Source of the DNA: Takakia lepidozioides
Lineage: Eukaryota; Streptophyta; Takakiopsida; Takakiales; Takakiaceae
Assembly: GCA_030704615.1 (NCBI GenBank)
Contig: CM060732.1
Coordinates: 81,615,171-81,679,170 of the forward strand
Reading direction: 5' to 3'
Length of the DNA stretch: 64,000 bases
Below, in pieces: positions 23,423 to 34,266 of the stretch. Below the pieces are notes generated by a model. The model was given only the letters and a program-made list of their open reading frames with translations. It was not told the DNA's origin and did not search any database. A program made the translations under genes and the position numbers. Every line of letters begins with the position of its first letter. Position 1 is the stretch's first letter.

Positions 23423-23453
23423 TTTATTTTATTTTATTTTATTTATTTATTTT
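23423..23453. repeat. TTTTA microsatellite
   Basis: Tandem TTTTA units followed by TTTA units. Simple sequence with no further signal. Confidence 0.9.
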
Positions 23454-25675
23454 TCAAAGGAAACCTGGGAGCGACTGCTCACAATTCAGGCCCTTGAGGA
23501 GGGGAAAAAATTAACCCCCTTTCAGATAAGCCATTAGGTACACAGTGGGAAACGTCACCACCAAACCAGCCGGTCACGAATGGTATCTGAATGTCAATAA
23601 CCTATAAATATGGATATGGTATTAAAGAATGAAAAAAATAAAAATGGTACTAGTATTCAAATTCAAATTCAATATTGAAATGGCCATTTGAATATTCAAG
23701 AAAACCACAAGGAAACATACTCATCTCATAGGATACCAACCCCCATACAATTATACACTAAATCAGAATTGCATCCGAAAGGGGGCAGTAGGAATGTGGG
23801 CCTCAATTGACCCTCTCAGGTCTTTTCTTGCAGTTCCAAACTAATGCGAAATACCTTTCCCATTCATCCACATAAACGCTCCTTAGAAACTGACAATTGT
23901 TTCGACCCACATGACACCACCACAATCATAAATGTCCACACAAAACATCCAAACCTTTTCTACTAGTTTCCGAGAACCCGCATAATTTACAGCCACATTC
24001 CAGTCAGAGTCAATTGAATTGTTGATGGTGCTGCTTCAATCCCAATTATAATGGTACTCAGCATAATTGAGACCTACTCATGTAGCACATTTCCAGGAGA
24101 CAAGATATAAAGGTGCCAATGAATCAGGCGAAGTGGCTCTTAGTTACGCCGGCCTCGGCCGGAGTCTTCTCTCTACACTAAATCAGAATTGCATCCATAG
24201 TGTCTCGCAAATGAAGATCAAAGTGTCAACACATGAAGCCCGGCATCCATAATGTCTATATGTGCATATTAACATGATACCTGAACATACCTGCAACGAT
24301 GAGTCGAGCTCTAGTAGGGGCCCGGGGGAAGGAGAACTCTAACCGCTGCCTGCTGGGTTTGGGGGGCCGCCAGGGAACTCGAGAACCTTCTGGTAGGATA
24401 CTACAAATGTTTATAGGAACAAAGAACAATAGGTTAGAGACCCGGGTTGATGCCCGGGTTGATACCTGGCGAAACCCACATACCAAACCAACACTGGTAA
24501 GTACTAAGTAGATCCGACATGATATCATTTTTTTTATTGGCGAATTGTCGCGAGATTTCAACCTCAAGAAATGGAAATTCCCTGTTCCTTCTTCATGGAT
24601 AAAATCGCCAAACTTTTCCTAATAAAATATAAATTATGGATGAATTTGCCAAATATGGATGATATAAATAGATTAAAGTACAGAGGTGGATGATTCTATC
24701 CTAATTCAGCCACCCGGGCTGTTTTCCAGATTTCACAAAGAAAACGCTGAGTTACTATCCCATGTGAATAGCGTTATATCAAGCGGGCAATATCCGCAAG
24801 GGGAAGAGGTTGTTTACGCTAGCTTCGGTTGGCGTCATATATAAGCGTCTTACACCTAGTTTCTCAAACGCCCAGAACCCAGAGTTGGATCAATTTTAGC
24901 CGCCAAAAGAGTATGTGGATAAATATGTGCGCCGCAGTTAAATATACGCAAATTATACCTTTAAGAGAGTTTGTTAAACATCAAATCAATTCAAGCCACT
25001 ATAAGTAGAGTGAAGAAGGAGAGTTCTGGCCAGAAACCAAGGGAGAGAACCGGCAGCCAATTACATGCTAGCCGAGTGTTTCGAGGAATTTCCGAGTGAT
25101 AATTGAGACCAGAAAATTCATCGAGGAAGTTTACATAGGAAATTGACGATTGTAGTTACCACTAAGGGGGAAGCAACCCACTCCCCAACCCACTTAGCCG
25201 GTTGGTTCTGGGACAAGGGCCCACTGGCTGGTTCAACTCAAATTATTTCCTAGACGCCGCCTGCCAGAGCCAGTGTAACCAAGAGCCACTTCCCCTTGCA
25301 GCTAAAAGGTCCATAGTGGGTGCATTGCGGGGAGGTTGTTTTTACTGGAAATGATATAGAACGTCCATACTTCATCCATTGTTCTAAATTCTCTATTTAT
25401 ACACACATGCATTCATCCAACCCAAAAAGTTGGTTGTGATGGTCAATAAATAGTAACTGAAGTTGGACCCATAAAGAGCGGGTCTAATGTTTTTGGAGCT
25501 AAAATTAAGCCCCTCATGGGCATGTTGTACGGTCAAAATGTAGGATGACGTCACCGTTCAAAGTTTCTCTAGTTCCACAAAAACTGGATAAAGCGCTGAC
25601 TTTTAACATATAGGGCCCACCCTCGGAAAAGGCAGTATGTAGTATATAGCCCCAAGCTGAACTTGTGGCTCTTAT
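23454..25675. other. Non-coding spacer
   Basis: Composition is AT-rich and stop codons are frequent in all frames. Only short open frames and scattered short repeats are seen, such as two adjacent CCCGGGTTGAT words near 24440. No RNA gene or conserved domain was recognised. Confidence 0.5.
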
Positions 25676-26026
25676 TACCGCACTTACCTAGCTTATTAGG
25701 CACTTCCACGCCTAATAATTAATAAAAATGGAATATTATTAGGCAGATTCGTTTTTATTGTTGAACAATTGTTTTTGACCTCCCTCAAAAACTATTGTTG
25801 AGGTAACTGTCTTTTAAAAAAACATAATGGTTTTGAAAATAGATATTATCTCAACAAATATCAACAAATATTTGGACATTTTGGTAATTTTCACCATTTT
25901 CGAGCAATTAGGCACTTCTCAGGAAAATTTTCCAAGTTTTAAGCACATGTTCCAAAGATGTTCTAAATTTAATTAGGCACTTGATTTTGAATTAATTATT
26001 GCCTAATAAAGTAGGTAAGTACGGTA
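25676..26026. mobile_element. Mariner/Stowaway-like MITE
   Basis: The two ends are inverted copies: CCGCACTTACCTAGCTTATT at the left and, read on the other strand, CCGTACTTACCTACTTTATT at the right, both followed by AGGCA. A TA dinucleotide flanks each end, as expected for Tc1/mariner-type insertion. The interior (about 350 bp in all) is AT-rich and non-coding and contains further TTAGGCACTT words. Class assignment rests on the TA target site and small size. Confidence 0.7.
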
Positions 26027-27304
26027 GTTACGCAAGCTACTGCCGGCGTCCTCTCTCTCTCTTCTCTCTATGAATTTCTTCAAGAGCCAATCCATATTAA
26101 TGAAGCTTTATCTCCTAAAAATGACCAAAAATATTTAAAGAAAAAACAATTTTTGATCCACTGATATACATATTTTTAGAACTTGACTACACATAATGTG
26201 CGTATTTATCTCCTGCATCCACCTCCCGATTTCCACCACCCAATTTCCACCAGATCGAGAAAACACCACCGTTGAATGTGGGGCCCATTGGAGAAACATA
26301 TCATTTTTTGGGTAGTATAATTTTTAAGATTTGAGTGACCAGATCAACTCGGATTGAGGCGAGATTAGTAAGGCTTCATTCCCTCTCTTAATCCTTGATC
26401 CAACAAGCCAAAAACGATCCAATTTGACCAACACATGTAGTGTTGCCACTTGGTCAAACCTTGGCAAATCCCCTAACAATAACCCTCTCACACACCTGTG
26501 AAAAAATCTTAGCATGAAAAAGAGTGAATTGCCTTCATCAAAATCTGACCCCTTTGCTTGCCTGATGAGACAAATATGCAATCATTTGCCCAATCTTGGC
26601 AGTGCACTACAAGGCCATTCTATGGCACCGATTTCATGAAAATTGAAGCAGATCTGAGAAAGCAATTCACATCTAAATAGGCCATGAAGCCCGTTTCGGG
26701 CCTGGTGGACAGGTAAGGGTTAAACGATGGACACTGGACATTTATTAATAGCAGTAACCGGGGCAACATGGTTGCCCAACCCTCCCCCGAAAACTCCAAA
26801 GTCCCCACGTACCCACACATTACGTAATCGGTTGACCCAATTATTCCCCTTTAATAGCTGGGTTGGCCATGATAAATGAAGACGATAAGATGAACATAAC
26901 AGAATATGGACAAAGCCTCCACAGACCGTTTTTAGCACGACAAAATCTATCTCTCACCCTTTTTCTTTGAATGTGTACTTTAAATACAACACAAAGAGAC
27001 TCCATTGATTTATAGATGGTGCAAACTACCAGATAACCATATTTTCACCATCTTACATTCTATAACTCTCACATCCCTTCAAGTGAGCCCACATACAATG
27101 GTCACTTTCTTCTTTCTTTCTTTGGAGGGCCACATCTCTTTTTCTTGTCTCATGCTTTCATTCTTTCCTCTCTCTCTATCTCTTCTCCTCGCATCTTACA
27201 CAACGTTAGAGGAGGGAGACTTGCCCTCACCCTCGCGTCACCCAAGTTCTCCTCTACTTCTATTTCCGGCCTCTCACCATACTTCTCCCCTGCGACAGTA
27301 CTCC
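26027..27304. other. Non-coding spacer upstream of LINE
   Basis: No gene is supported. The last 250 bases are CT-rich and may be the 5' UTR or internal promoter region of the LINE that follows. Confidence 0.4.
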
Positions 27305-28281
27305 ATGCGGAGTGCCGATATCCAAATTCTACGGGATCAAGTAGCTATCCTGCAATCTTGTTGCATCTCCGAGGATGCACTACAGCATCTGCTCGAAGCA
27401 CGAGATAAAGACTTCAAGAAATTGCTTGCAGCCAAGGACAAGGATGTCGAGAAGTTGCTTGCAGCCAAGGATAAGGATGTCGAGAAGTTGTGTGCAACTC
27501 GGGACAAAGCTTTGGAGAGTCTGCAAGTTGAAGTGTTTGTCTTACGAGCTTCTCTTCTAGAGAGCAATACCAAAGTGGAGAGTCTGTTGAAACAACTCAA
27601 TACCAAAGCAACATGCATGCGTATCTCTAAACTGGAAGGAGAAGTGATGACCCTAATAGAGAGGGACATTTCTAGTGCACCCATGGCAAGTATCCACCAA
27701 CAGATAGAAACTCATACTAAAGAGCTGGAAACCCATAAGGCGACAACTTCTTCAATGGCCCGATAACTCCAAGCCCATAAGGTAGAGGCTTCTTCTTGGG
27801 ATAACATAGTCAAAGGAAGCACAGGACCATCCAACAACACTTCCCGCTCTTTAGAAATGACAGTATCGGCTACCTTGCGGGAGGAACAGTAACGGGCTTT
27901 CAAAGCCCTTAACATCCGGGTCAAGTTGGGGAACCTGGCAGAACCCTTGAAGCGGCAACCACCCTCATCCAGTAAAACCTGGCTCTACCATGAGGAGCGA
28001 ATGGCATTGAACGGGCTTGACATGTAGGAACTTCGGATCACCAAGTCATGTTCATCATAATTAAAGACGTGAGTGCCAGGGAGAGGATTCTTTGCCAGAG
28101 GCCTCAATTGAGAGGACGGGGCATGTATTTGAATGATGATCTGACCCCCATGCAATACAATGTCATGCGGGCTCAACTTGAGCAGGTCAAACAGACTCGG
28201 GCACAAGGACATTACGTGGTATACCGAGATGGGAGGGTAATTATTAAACAACAAGAGCGTCGTGCCTCTACCTCGAAATAG
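27305..28281 (+). pseudogene. LINE ORF1-like protein (coiled coil and RNA-binding C-terminus)
   Basis: From the Met at 27305 the protein is a predicted coiled coil with two adjacent repeats of the LLAAKDKDVEK type. After stops and a frameshift around 27766-28027, the segment at 28048-28278 carries ARERILCQRPQLRGRG, LNDDLTPMQYNV and HYVVYRDGRVI. This is the C-terminal layout of non-LTR ORF1 proteins of the transposase_22 type, which bind the element's RNA. The stops show it is inactive. Confidence 0.65.
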
Positions 28282-28313
28282 GGGTCGGGGACCACCACAT
28301 GCTCACATCTAAA

Positions 28314-29010
28314 CATTGGCTCATGGAACTGCAATAGCTCATTGTGGAGCGAGGGCTCTTGGATATCTTTTCAAATTGTGATATTCTTTTTTTCTTGGAA
28401 ACTCATACGTATGAAGGAAAGGACCCCCCTTCTATTCTCGGATATAACTTCCAGTCAGTGACCTGTCCATGCATAGGTCTCAAAGGCTCTGGTGGTGTTG
28501 CTTGTTACTTTGCTGACTGGCTTCTCCCATATATTTCTTTCCCATACAAAGATCCATTGACAAGGTACATTTGGTGTCACATCAAAGGCTACAACTCTCA
28601 ACCAAACATTTTACTGGTAGGATGTTATTTTGCCCCGGTTGTATCTCCACACAGTGGCCTCCACATGCGTACAAATTCACCGTATATCCCCTTGGAAGAG
28701 GATTTGTCTCGTCTCCGTACCCCACACACAGACATCTTTTTGGTTGGAGACTTTAACGCTTGCACAGGATCACTACAGGCCCCAACTTTCGACCCGACAT
28801 CCAACACTCGCATATGGTCTTGGCAAGGCAAAGCACAGATGTCTCTAGCAAAATTACAGGCTATGGTCACCATCTAAGTTCTAGTTCTGTGAGATTCAAG
28901 GGCTTGTCATCTACAATGGCACGACCAATTTCAAATCCTCCAGTCATTTCACCTGTCACACGTACAAAGGACAGAGCGTGGTCAGGGACGCTAAACCGTG
29001 AGTGGTGAGT
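28314..29010 (+). pseudogene. LINE ORF2 endonuclease fragment
   Basis: The start reads NIGSWNCNS, matching the N-terminus of APE-type endonucleases. After a frameshift, LFFLETHTYEG (catalytic Glu), GSGGVACYF and FLVGDFNACTG (catalytic Asp and Asn) follow. The coding similarity is lost after about 28900 and no reverse transcriptase is present. Together with the ORF1 segment this is a non-LTR retrotransposon truncated on its 3' side. Confidence 0.75.
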
Positions 29011-30195
29011 GTACAGCGGTGAGCTGTGACCTAGAAATCGTGAGCCCCAACCTTGGAGCGTGGGGGAAGAAATGCATGCTTAGCCCAGCTTAACTAGCTT
29101 AGGAATCTCATTGCAAAAACTTGTATTGTACAAATTTTGTTATAAATGAAATGGTTTCCAAATGTTGTGCGTCCTATTTTGTTTGGAATGGTGATGCATG
29201 ATATGGTTGGCTAGTGTGTAGAATGCATGCTAGCTTACAAAAGTGGGAGAGGTAAATTGGGTAATCGTGTGTTTGCGTAGTGCCGAAATCGGGTGACTCC
29301 CACCCAAGGGGCAAGGAAACTTGCGCCTTCTTTGGGAGTTCACGTGCTAGTGCGCACCTTGCGCGTGCGCGTACTATAACTGCGCTACCGAGGGGGTTGC
29401 CTTGTAGTGCGGGCTAACGCGGAAGCTACGTGCTTCCGTTCACGTACTATAATCGTGTACCCTCGGGACAAAGTCGTAGTGCGGCTTCGGCGTGTTCTTG
29501 TACCTCAGGCCAGCATTCCAAGGCGGACCCAATTGTAGTGATTGGGGCGCACGGTTGGTTCAAGATTATTTTCCTAGTCAAAAAGGGTTCAAGGTGAACC
29601 CTTGCTCAAGGTGATGCCAAAAAAGTGGCATCACGAGCGGTCGCAAGCAAATGTTGTTGCAGTAAGGCGATTCGATCCTCGGGGATGATCGTTCCTTGGC
29701 CTTGAAGTGGGCCAAGAAGAGTGCACTGGGAGAAGCTTGAGAGGCTCCACCCTTGGCCGAGACTTGGAGGAAGTCGGCCGAACTAGCTAGTGGAGAGTAC
29801 AGTCAAGTGGGAGTTTGGTTCTTAGCCATGGGACGCCATGGTATGGAAACAAACTCCTTGATGTGGGACGCCACAACTTGGATGTTCGTTTCTACAAAAT
29901 AGACAAGTCGATGAGGATATCGACTCCCTGTTGGTAGGGGTGTGTGTCGCGGCCCTTTGCCTTGAGGGCAGGGGGTCGGGACACGAGAGGGGCTGCCCCT
30001 GTGGTGGGGGCAGTGGCGACAATAGATGCGGGGGCTGAAGCACCCTTGAGTGCCCAAGGCACTCAAAGAGGCAGAGGCGCTCACTAGGTGGAGCCCCGCA
30101 CACCAGATTGCGGTGGGGGTGGTTCCACGAGGGGTGGATGGCTCTTTGGCGCTGTACTATCTCAATATGACAATAATCCTAAATCGGCAGTAGGG
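29011..30195. other. Non-coding spacer of mixed composition
   Basis: No domain is recognised. GC-rich pieces with palindromic words occur near 29420-29460 (arms CGGAAGC) and purine/GC-rich sequence lies at 29940-30110. The composition shift suggests an inserted element, but no termini were identified. Confidence 0.35.
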
Positions 30196-31318
30196 ATGAA
30201 TTTCGGCGCCGAAATTCATTCATCTTCTCCTTTTCCGACCCTAATTCTGCTATCCTGCGAATGGATTTCGGCGCCGAAATTCATCCGAAGTCCTCCCTTC
30301 TAGTTTTCTTTGCGAGCAATGGATTTCGGCGCCGAAATTCATCCAATGCCCTCCCTCCAATATTTATTTCTCTTTGAAATGGATGAATTTCGGCGCCGAA
30401 ATTCATCCTTACTGTCCGCAATGGATAACTCTAATATTCCATTTTCTATGCGACGGATGAATTTCGGCGCCGAAATTCGTCCGAACCCGACACTTACTTC
30501 TTGCTTCTTCTGGATGATGTAATGTTCTGAAATTCGTTTGAAATAACCCATTCCGACGAAAATAACACGAATATTCTGCATTAAATGGAGAAATCAGCAC
30601 ATTCAACCCCTTATGTCTTACAAAAGGCCGTTATCCAATGACGAAAGGGGATATTTTTTCATGTTGAGAGAAAATTAATTGCATTTTAGTCGTTGTTTTC
30701 ATTTGAAACTGACAGTATCCATTAAGTGGTCATTTTTTGCACGGGACGTTGCCGCACATAAAGTATAATTCCGGCGCCGAAATTATAGTTAACTGTCCAG
30801 ACATGGCAAGTCCAACAGGCATGGACAGCAACCGTGAGGGGCAATGATGGCGGCAAAGCGTAGCATGGTGCCGATTTAGTCTTCGCGCCGGATGAATTTT
30901 GGCGCCGAAATATGGATGATTTCACCTCATCTACGCGCGAACGGAGATATTCTTAATGAATTTCGGCGCCAAAATATGGATGAAATGTGCCCAAGTGCAG
31001 CCGTCTCCACTGTCCCGGAATCAATTCTGACTCCGATATCTGACTGACAGGTTTGCTCATGACGGATGAGGACTGGGGAAGCGATGAATTGCGGCGCCGA
31101 AATTCATAAATTTGTGTATGAAAGCACTTGCATAGGATGAATTTCGACGCCGAAATTCATCCGTCCGCTGATGAAACGTACCGACCTGACTGTTGAATGT
31201 CATAGGCAGGGGATTTTCATGGCGGTTGGGTTTCATGATGTGCGGATATTCATTCAATGCCGGCTGCTCTGGGAACAACATCCGGTGAACGGAACGGTAT
31301 TTCGGTGCCGCAATTCGG
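30196..31318. repeat. Cluster of GGCGCC-centred palindromes upstream of methyltransferase-like copy 2
   Basis: Eleven copies of the palindrome GAATTTCGGCGCCGAAATTC or close variants lie at about 30198, 30263, 30321, 30381, 30455, 30764, 30890, 30958, 31084, 31135 and 31299. The copy at 30381-30408 is perfect over 28 bp, with arms of 14 starting GGATGAAT. The first five are 58-74 bp apart; flanking DNA between copies is unrelated. Further copies sit in introns and the 3' flank of the same gene and near copy 4, up to 38373. No coding function is apparent. Confidence 0.95.
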
Positions 31319-31572
31319 ATAAAGCGTCTTGTACTGGTGGCTTGAACAGGCACGCGTCGTGTTCCAATCGACTTCATTCGTGCGAACGTGTCAGGGGTCG
31401 CAATCTCTTCATCACCCATACGGCAGAAAGTGGTGGATGGTGGCAACGCTTCGGGAGACGTGGCTGCTTACGCATCTGCTCGTGCACAGTGGTTGCATGT
31501 TCCACCGCTTCGCTCTCTCGCTCCTTGCCCTTCTGCAGTGACATTCTCTTGTGTTTCCTCTCCTTATGCAGC

Positions 31573-34054
31573 ATAGTGATAGCATAGAGTTTGTGGAAGG
31601 TCAGGCGACTCCGGCAAAGAGAAGGAGGACGCGGGATTTTGGGAAGCCGCCAACGACACGACTTAAGCTCCGTCTCATGCAAGAAATGCAGACCTCGTTA
31701 TCCGGAGATTCGGATCGCCCACCAGTGAGAGATTCGTGCTTCGCGGATGTGAAGCACTCCATACGTACTATTCATTTTACACCTTTTTTTTGCGTGGAGT
31801 GTGTCATGTTTTCCTGTTTGTTTGACATGGGAGCTGGGGAGGGATCGCAGGGGGGCGAGGCAACACAGTCAACTTTGGATACTCCTGCCTGAGTGCTTTG
31901 CTCGCAAGGTGGAAGTGCATCGAGGCAGGCGACTCCTCATTCAACACCTCAGATATCACCTTAGAAAAGCCCACCTAGAGTCCGGAAGCCAAGGAAGCAG
32001 AAGGAGCCCATGGCTTCGCCAGTAAAACCACTAGGGAGACTGGAAGCGGAGATATTGGGTTTGCAGGCAGTTTCAGAAAACACGGATGCGGTGGAGGCCG
32101 CTGGAGATGTCGGAGTCGGATCTGCAGAAGGGCGGCCCATTGAGCTGACAGAAGCAGAGGACGACAACGTGGTGCGACTTGACGACGATCAGAACCTGCT
32201 GAAGCTTGCGGAGGAGCAAAACCTCCAGGACAGTACACAGGCTGGTGAGAGGGGTGAGGGAAGTGAAAGAGATGATAAAAGTAAGAAACTGGTGGCGGGT
32301 ATGCTCATGAGCGCACGAGACATGAACATAGCAGCAAACAGGTTGCTGGCAGAGACTCATAGCAACATAGGCCGCGTTTTGGGCTCCATGGTGTATCCGG
32401 AGAACCTCAAAGTTCCTTTGTGTCGCATGGTTAGCCTTCCAGTTGTAAGGCAAGCACTGCAAGGGAACATCGATCGACTGAAGCACAACTTCAGAGAGGG
32501 GTACAGACGGGGGTCGGCAGCATTCTACGCTTCCATTGAGAATGACCAGGGTGTCACAAGGGGCCCCACTGCAGAGGAGCTTCAGAATTAGAGCCCCCAC
32601 TGGCACACTGTAAATGCCGAGTTTGAAGCCTTCTGAAGACTAATCCCACATTTGCACACATGGAAGGGAAGATGTTCTTCGTTTGGGACGGAAACCACAG
32701 GATGCTTGCCTGGACAAAGTACATTGTTGAAATGCATCCGCAAGATATCAATTGGCATTACATGGTGGACTGCATTGTCGCGAAGGTGGACGTGAGGGAC
32801 AGAGGACTGCTGAAGGGTGCCATGGCGGATATAAATCTGTAAGTATACAACTACATCCTTGTGTACTGCCTATTGCGGCGCCGAAATACACAATGTTCTT
32901 GACTGTCATGCACTGAACTGGAAATTGGATTGCTGTGCCGAGATCTGGTTATTTTTTTATCATATTTTCATGTTGTTTTTTTTTTTTTTTCTCCATGGCA
33001 GGGAAACAGAGAGGGCCTTCGTGGAAACTCATCTGGCACATACGCTCTACAGAGTGCAAGAAGTGGGAACAGCACCGCTGACAGACTTCCAAAAATCCCT
33101 CGATCCCGAGCTGTACAGGAAGTCCCTTGCGAAAGCGGATCGTACCTGGTACCGACCAACACTGGACGCCATGGTGGAGATCCTCTATTCGGTGAGGTTC
33201 ATCTCAAATTTCCCGATTTAATGTTATTTGTTGCAGGGATCAGTGGCCTGACTGTATTCGTTGGGTATGGGAATGCAGACGAATATCAGGGATGACTTGG
33301 CCTATGCCAAAAGGCAGTTCTTTGAGAATGATGCCCCCAACAAGGCGGACGCGTCGATAGAGAGTCACATTGTGCAGGCAGGGAGGCAATCACGGACCAA
33401 GTACAGGTCCAAACTTGTTAAGCAAGTTGCAATCGCTGACCCTGGTCTTGGTGCCGAGTTCACTCCAAACCCATGAAACCGGAAATGTCCATGGAGAAAC
33501 TTCATCACATCGTAGTGTCTTGTGTTGAGCCGGCGGAGAAGGTAAGCATGTGTTTGTTCTTGTTTTGTGTCTTCTCGCGATTCTCATGATGAAGTTCTTA
33601 TGTCTGACCGATTTTAGGCCATGCAGACGAGGTGGCTGCGAATCTGGAATGGCCATACAAACACGAAGCTGCTGTACCACTTTCCCATCAAACCAACAGA
33701 CGACAAAATGAACGACTGGCTCAATGTGATGACTTGGTGGCATCAGGTATAATTTCCTCCTCTTCTGTGTATTGGACATCATCACAATTTCAAATTCATG
33801 AATGTTTTGGAAACCTGCACTGCTGCAGGTACTAACCCACGCCCAGGAGCAATTGGATTGCAACACCACCACTTTCAAGTTACAGATCGACTGGACGAAA
33901 CCGGAGACAATGGAGAACTACGTGCAGTCCTAGCGAGGGCGCTTCGCAAACCTCTTTTTCAGAGAAATTACAAAGGCAAGACGCAGCGTATACATCGAAG
34001 AGCAGGAGGGTGCCGACAAAGCAGCAATGCGTGTCCTGTTCAGGTAATCTGCTA
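31573..34054 (+). pseudogene. ParB-like N-terminal half of methyltransferase-like gene, copy 2
   Basis: Exons can be followed at about 31573-31722 (basic), 31980-32590, 32636-32838, 33001-33191, 33237-33540, 33618-33749 and 33832-34050. The second and third carry a helix-rich segment and then KMFFVWDGNHRMLAW, which resembles the ParB/sulfiredoxin-fold signature around GNHR. Fusion of ParB-type domains to beta-class methyltransferases is known from phage and bacterial mobile DNA. This half is decayed: stops at 32589, 33249 and 33931 and frameshifts near 32610 and 33470. Assignment to ParB rests on one motif and the domain context, so it is tentative. Confidence 0.5.
32871..32888. repeat. Palindrome family member in intron
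   Basis: TATTGCGGCGCCGAAATA, one mismatched pair, inside the intron between 32839 and 33000 of copy 2. Confidence 0.85.
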
Positions 34055-34106
34055 CCAATGCATCCCCCTATTTGCAGTTTTGATGATTTAGCTAAGCAGC
34101 GGTGGG

Positions 34107-34192
34107 TATTGCGGCGCCGAAATATACCTCTGCAAGATGTGAGTGCTGGGTAATTGGGGCACGGTCCACTGCGTATTTCGGTGCCGAAATAC
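34107..34192. repeat. Two palindrome family members in intron
   Basis: A copy at 34107-34124 and another at 34173-34192 lie in the intron just before the exon at 34267. The second has arms GTATTTCGG and CCGAAATAC around TG: the outer bases differ from the common form in both arms, so pairing is kept. Confidence 0.85.
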
Positions 34193-34266
34193 CTTGTGCA
34201 TTGAGAACTTCCTCTTGCATGATGCATCAGTAGAATGATTTTTGTTGAACTGCCTCGTGATTGCAG

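Noticed and set aside
29803-30103. Two overlapping minus-strand ORFs of 93 codons
   Set aside because: GC-rich low-complexity sequence, open in two frames, without start context, splice sites or domain.
30196-30482. Regularly spaced palindromic repeats that look like a small CRISPR array
   Set aside because: Repeats of 20-28 bp with 58-74-bp periods resemble an array, but spacing becomes irregular, repeats vary on both arms, copies are scattered through introns over 8 kb, no cas genes exist and the DNA is eukaryotic.
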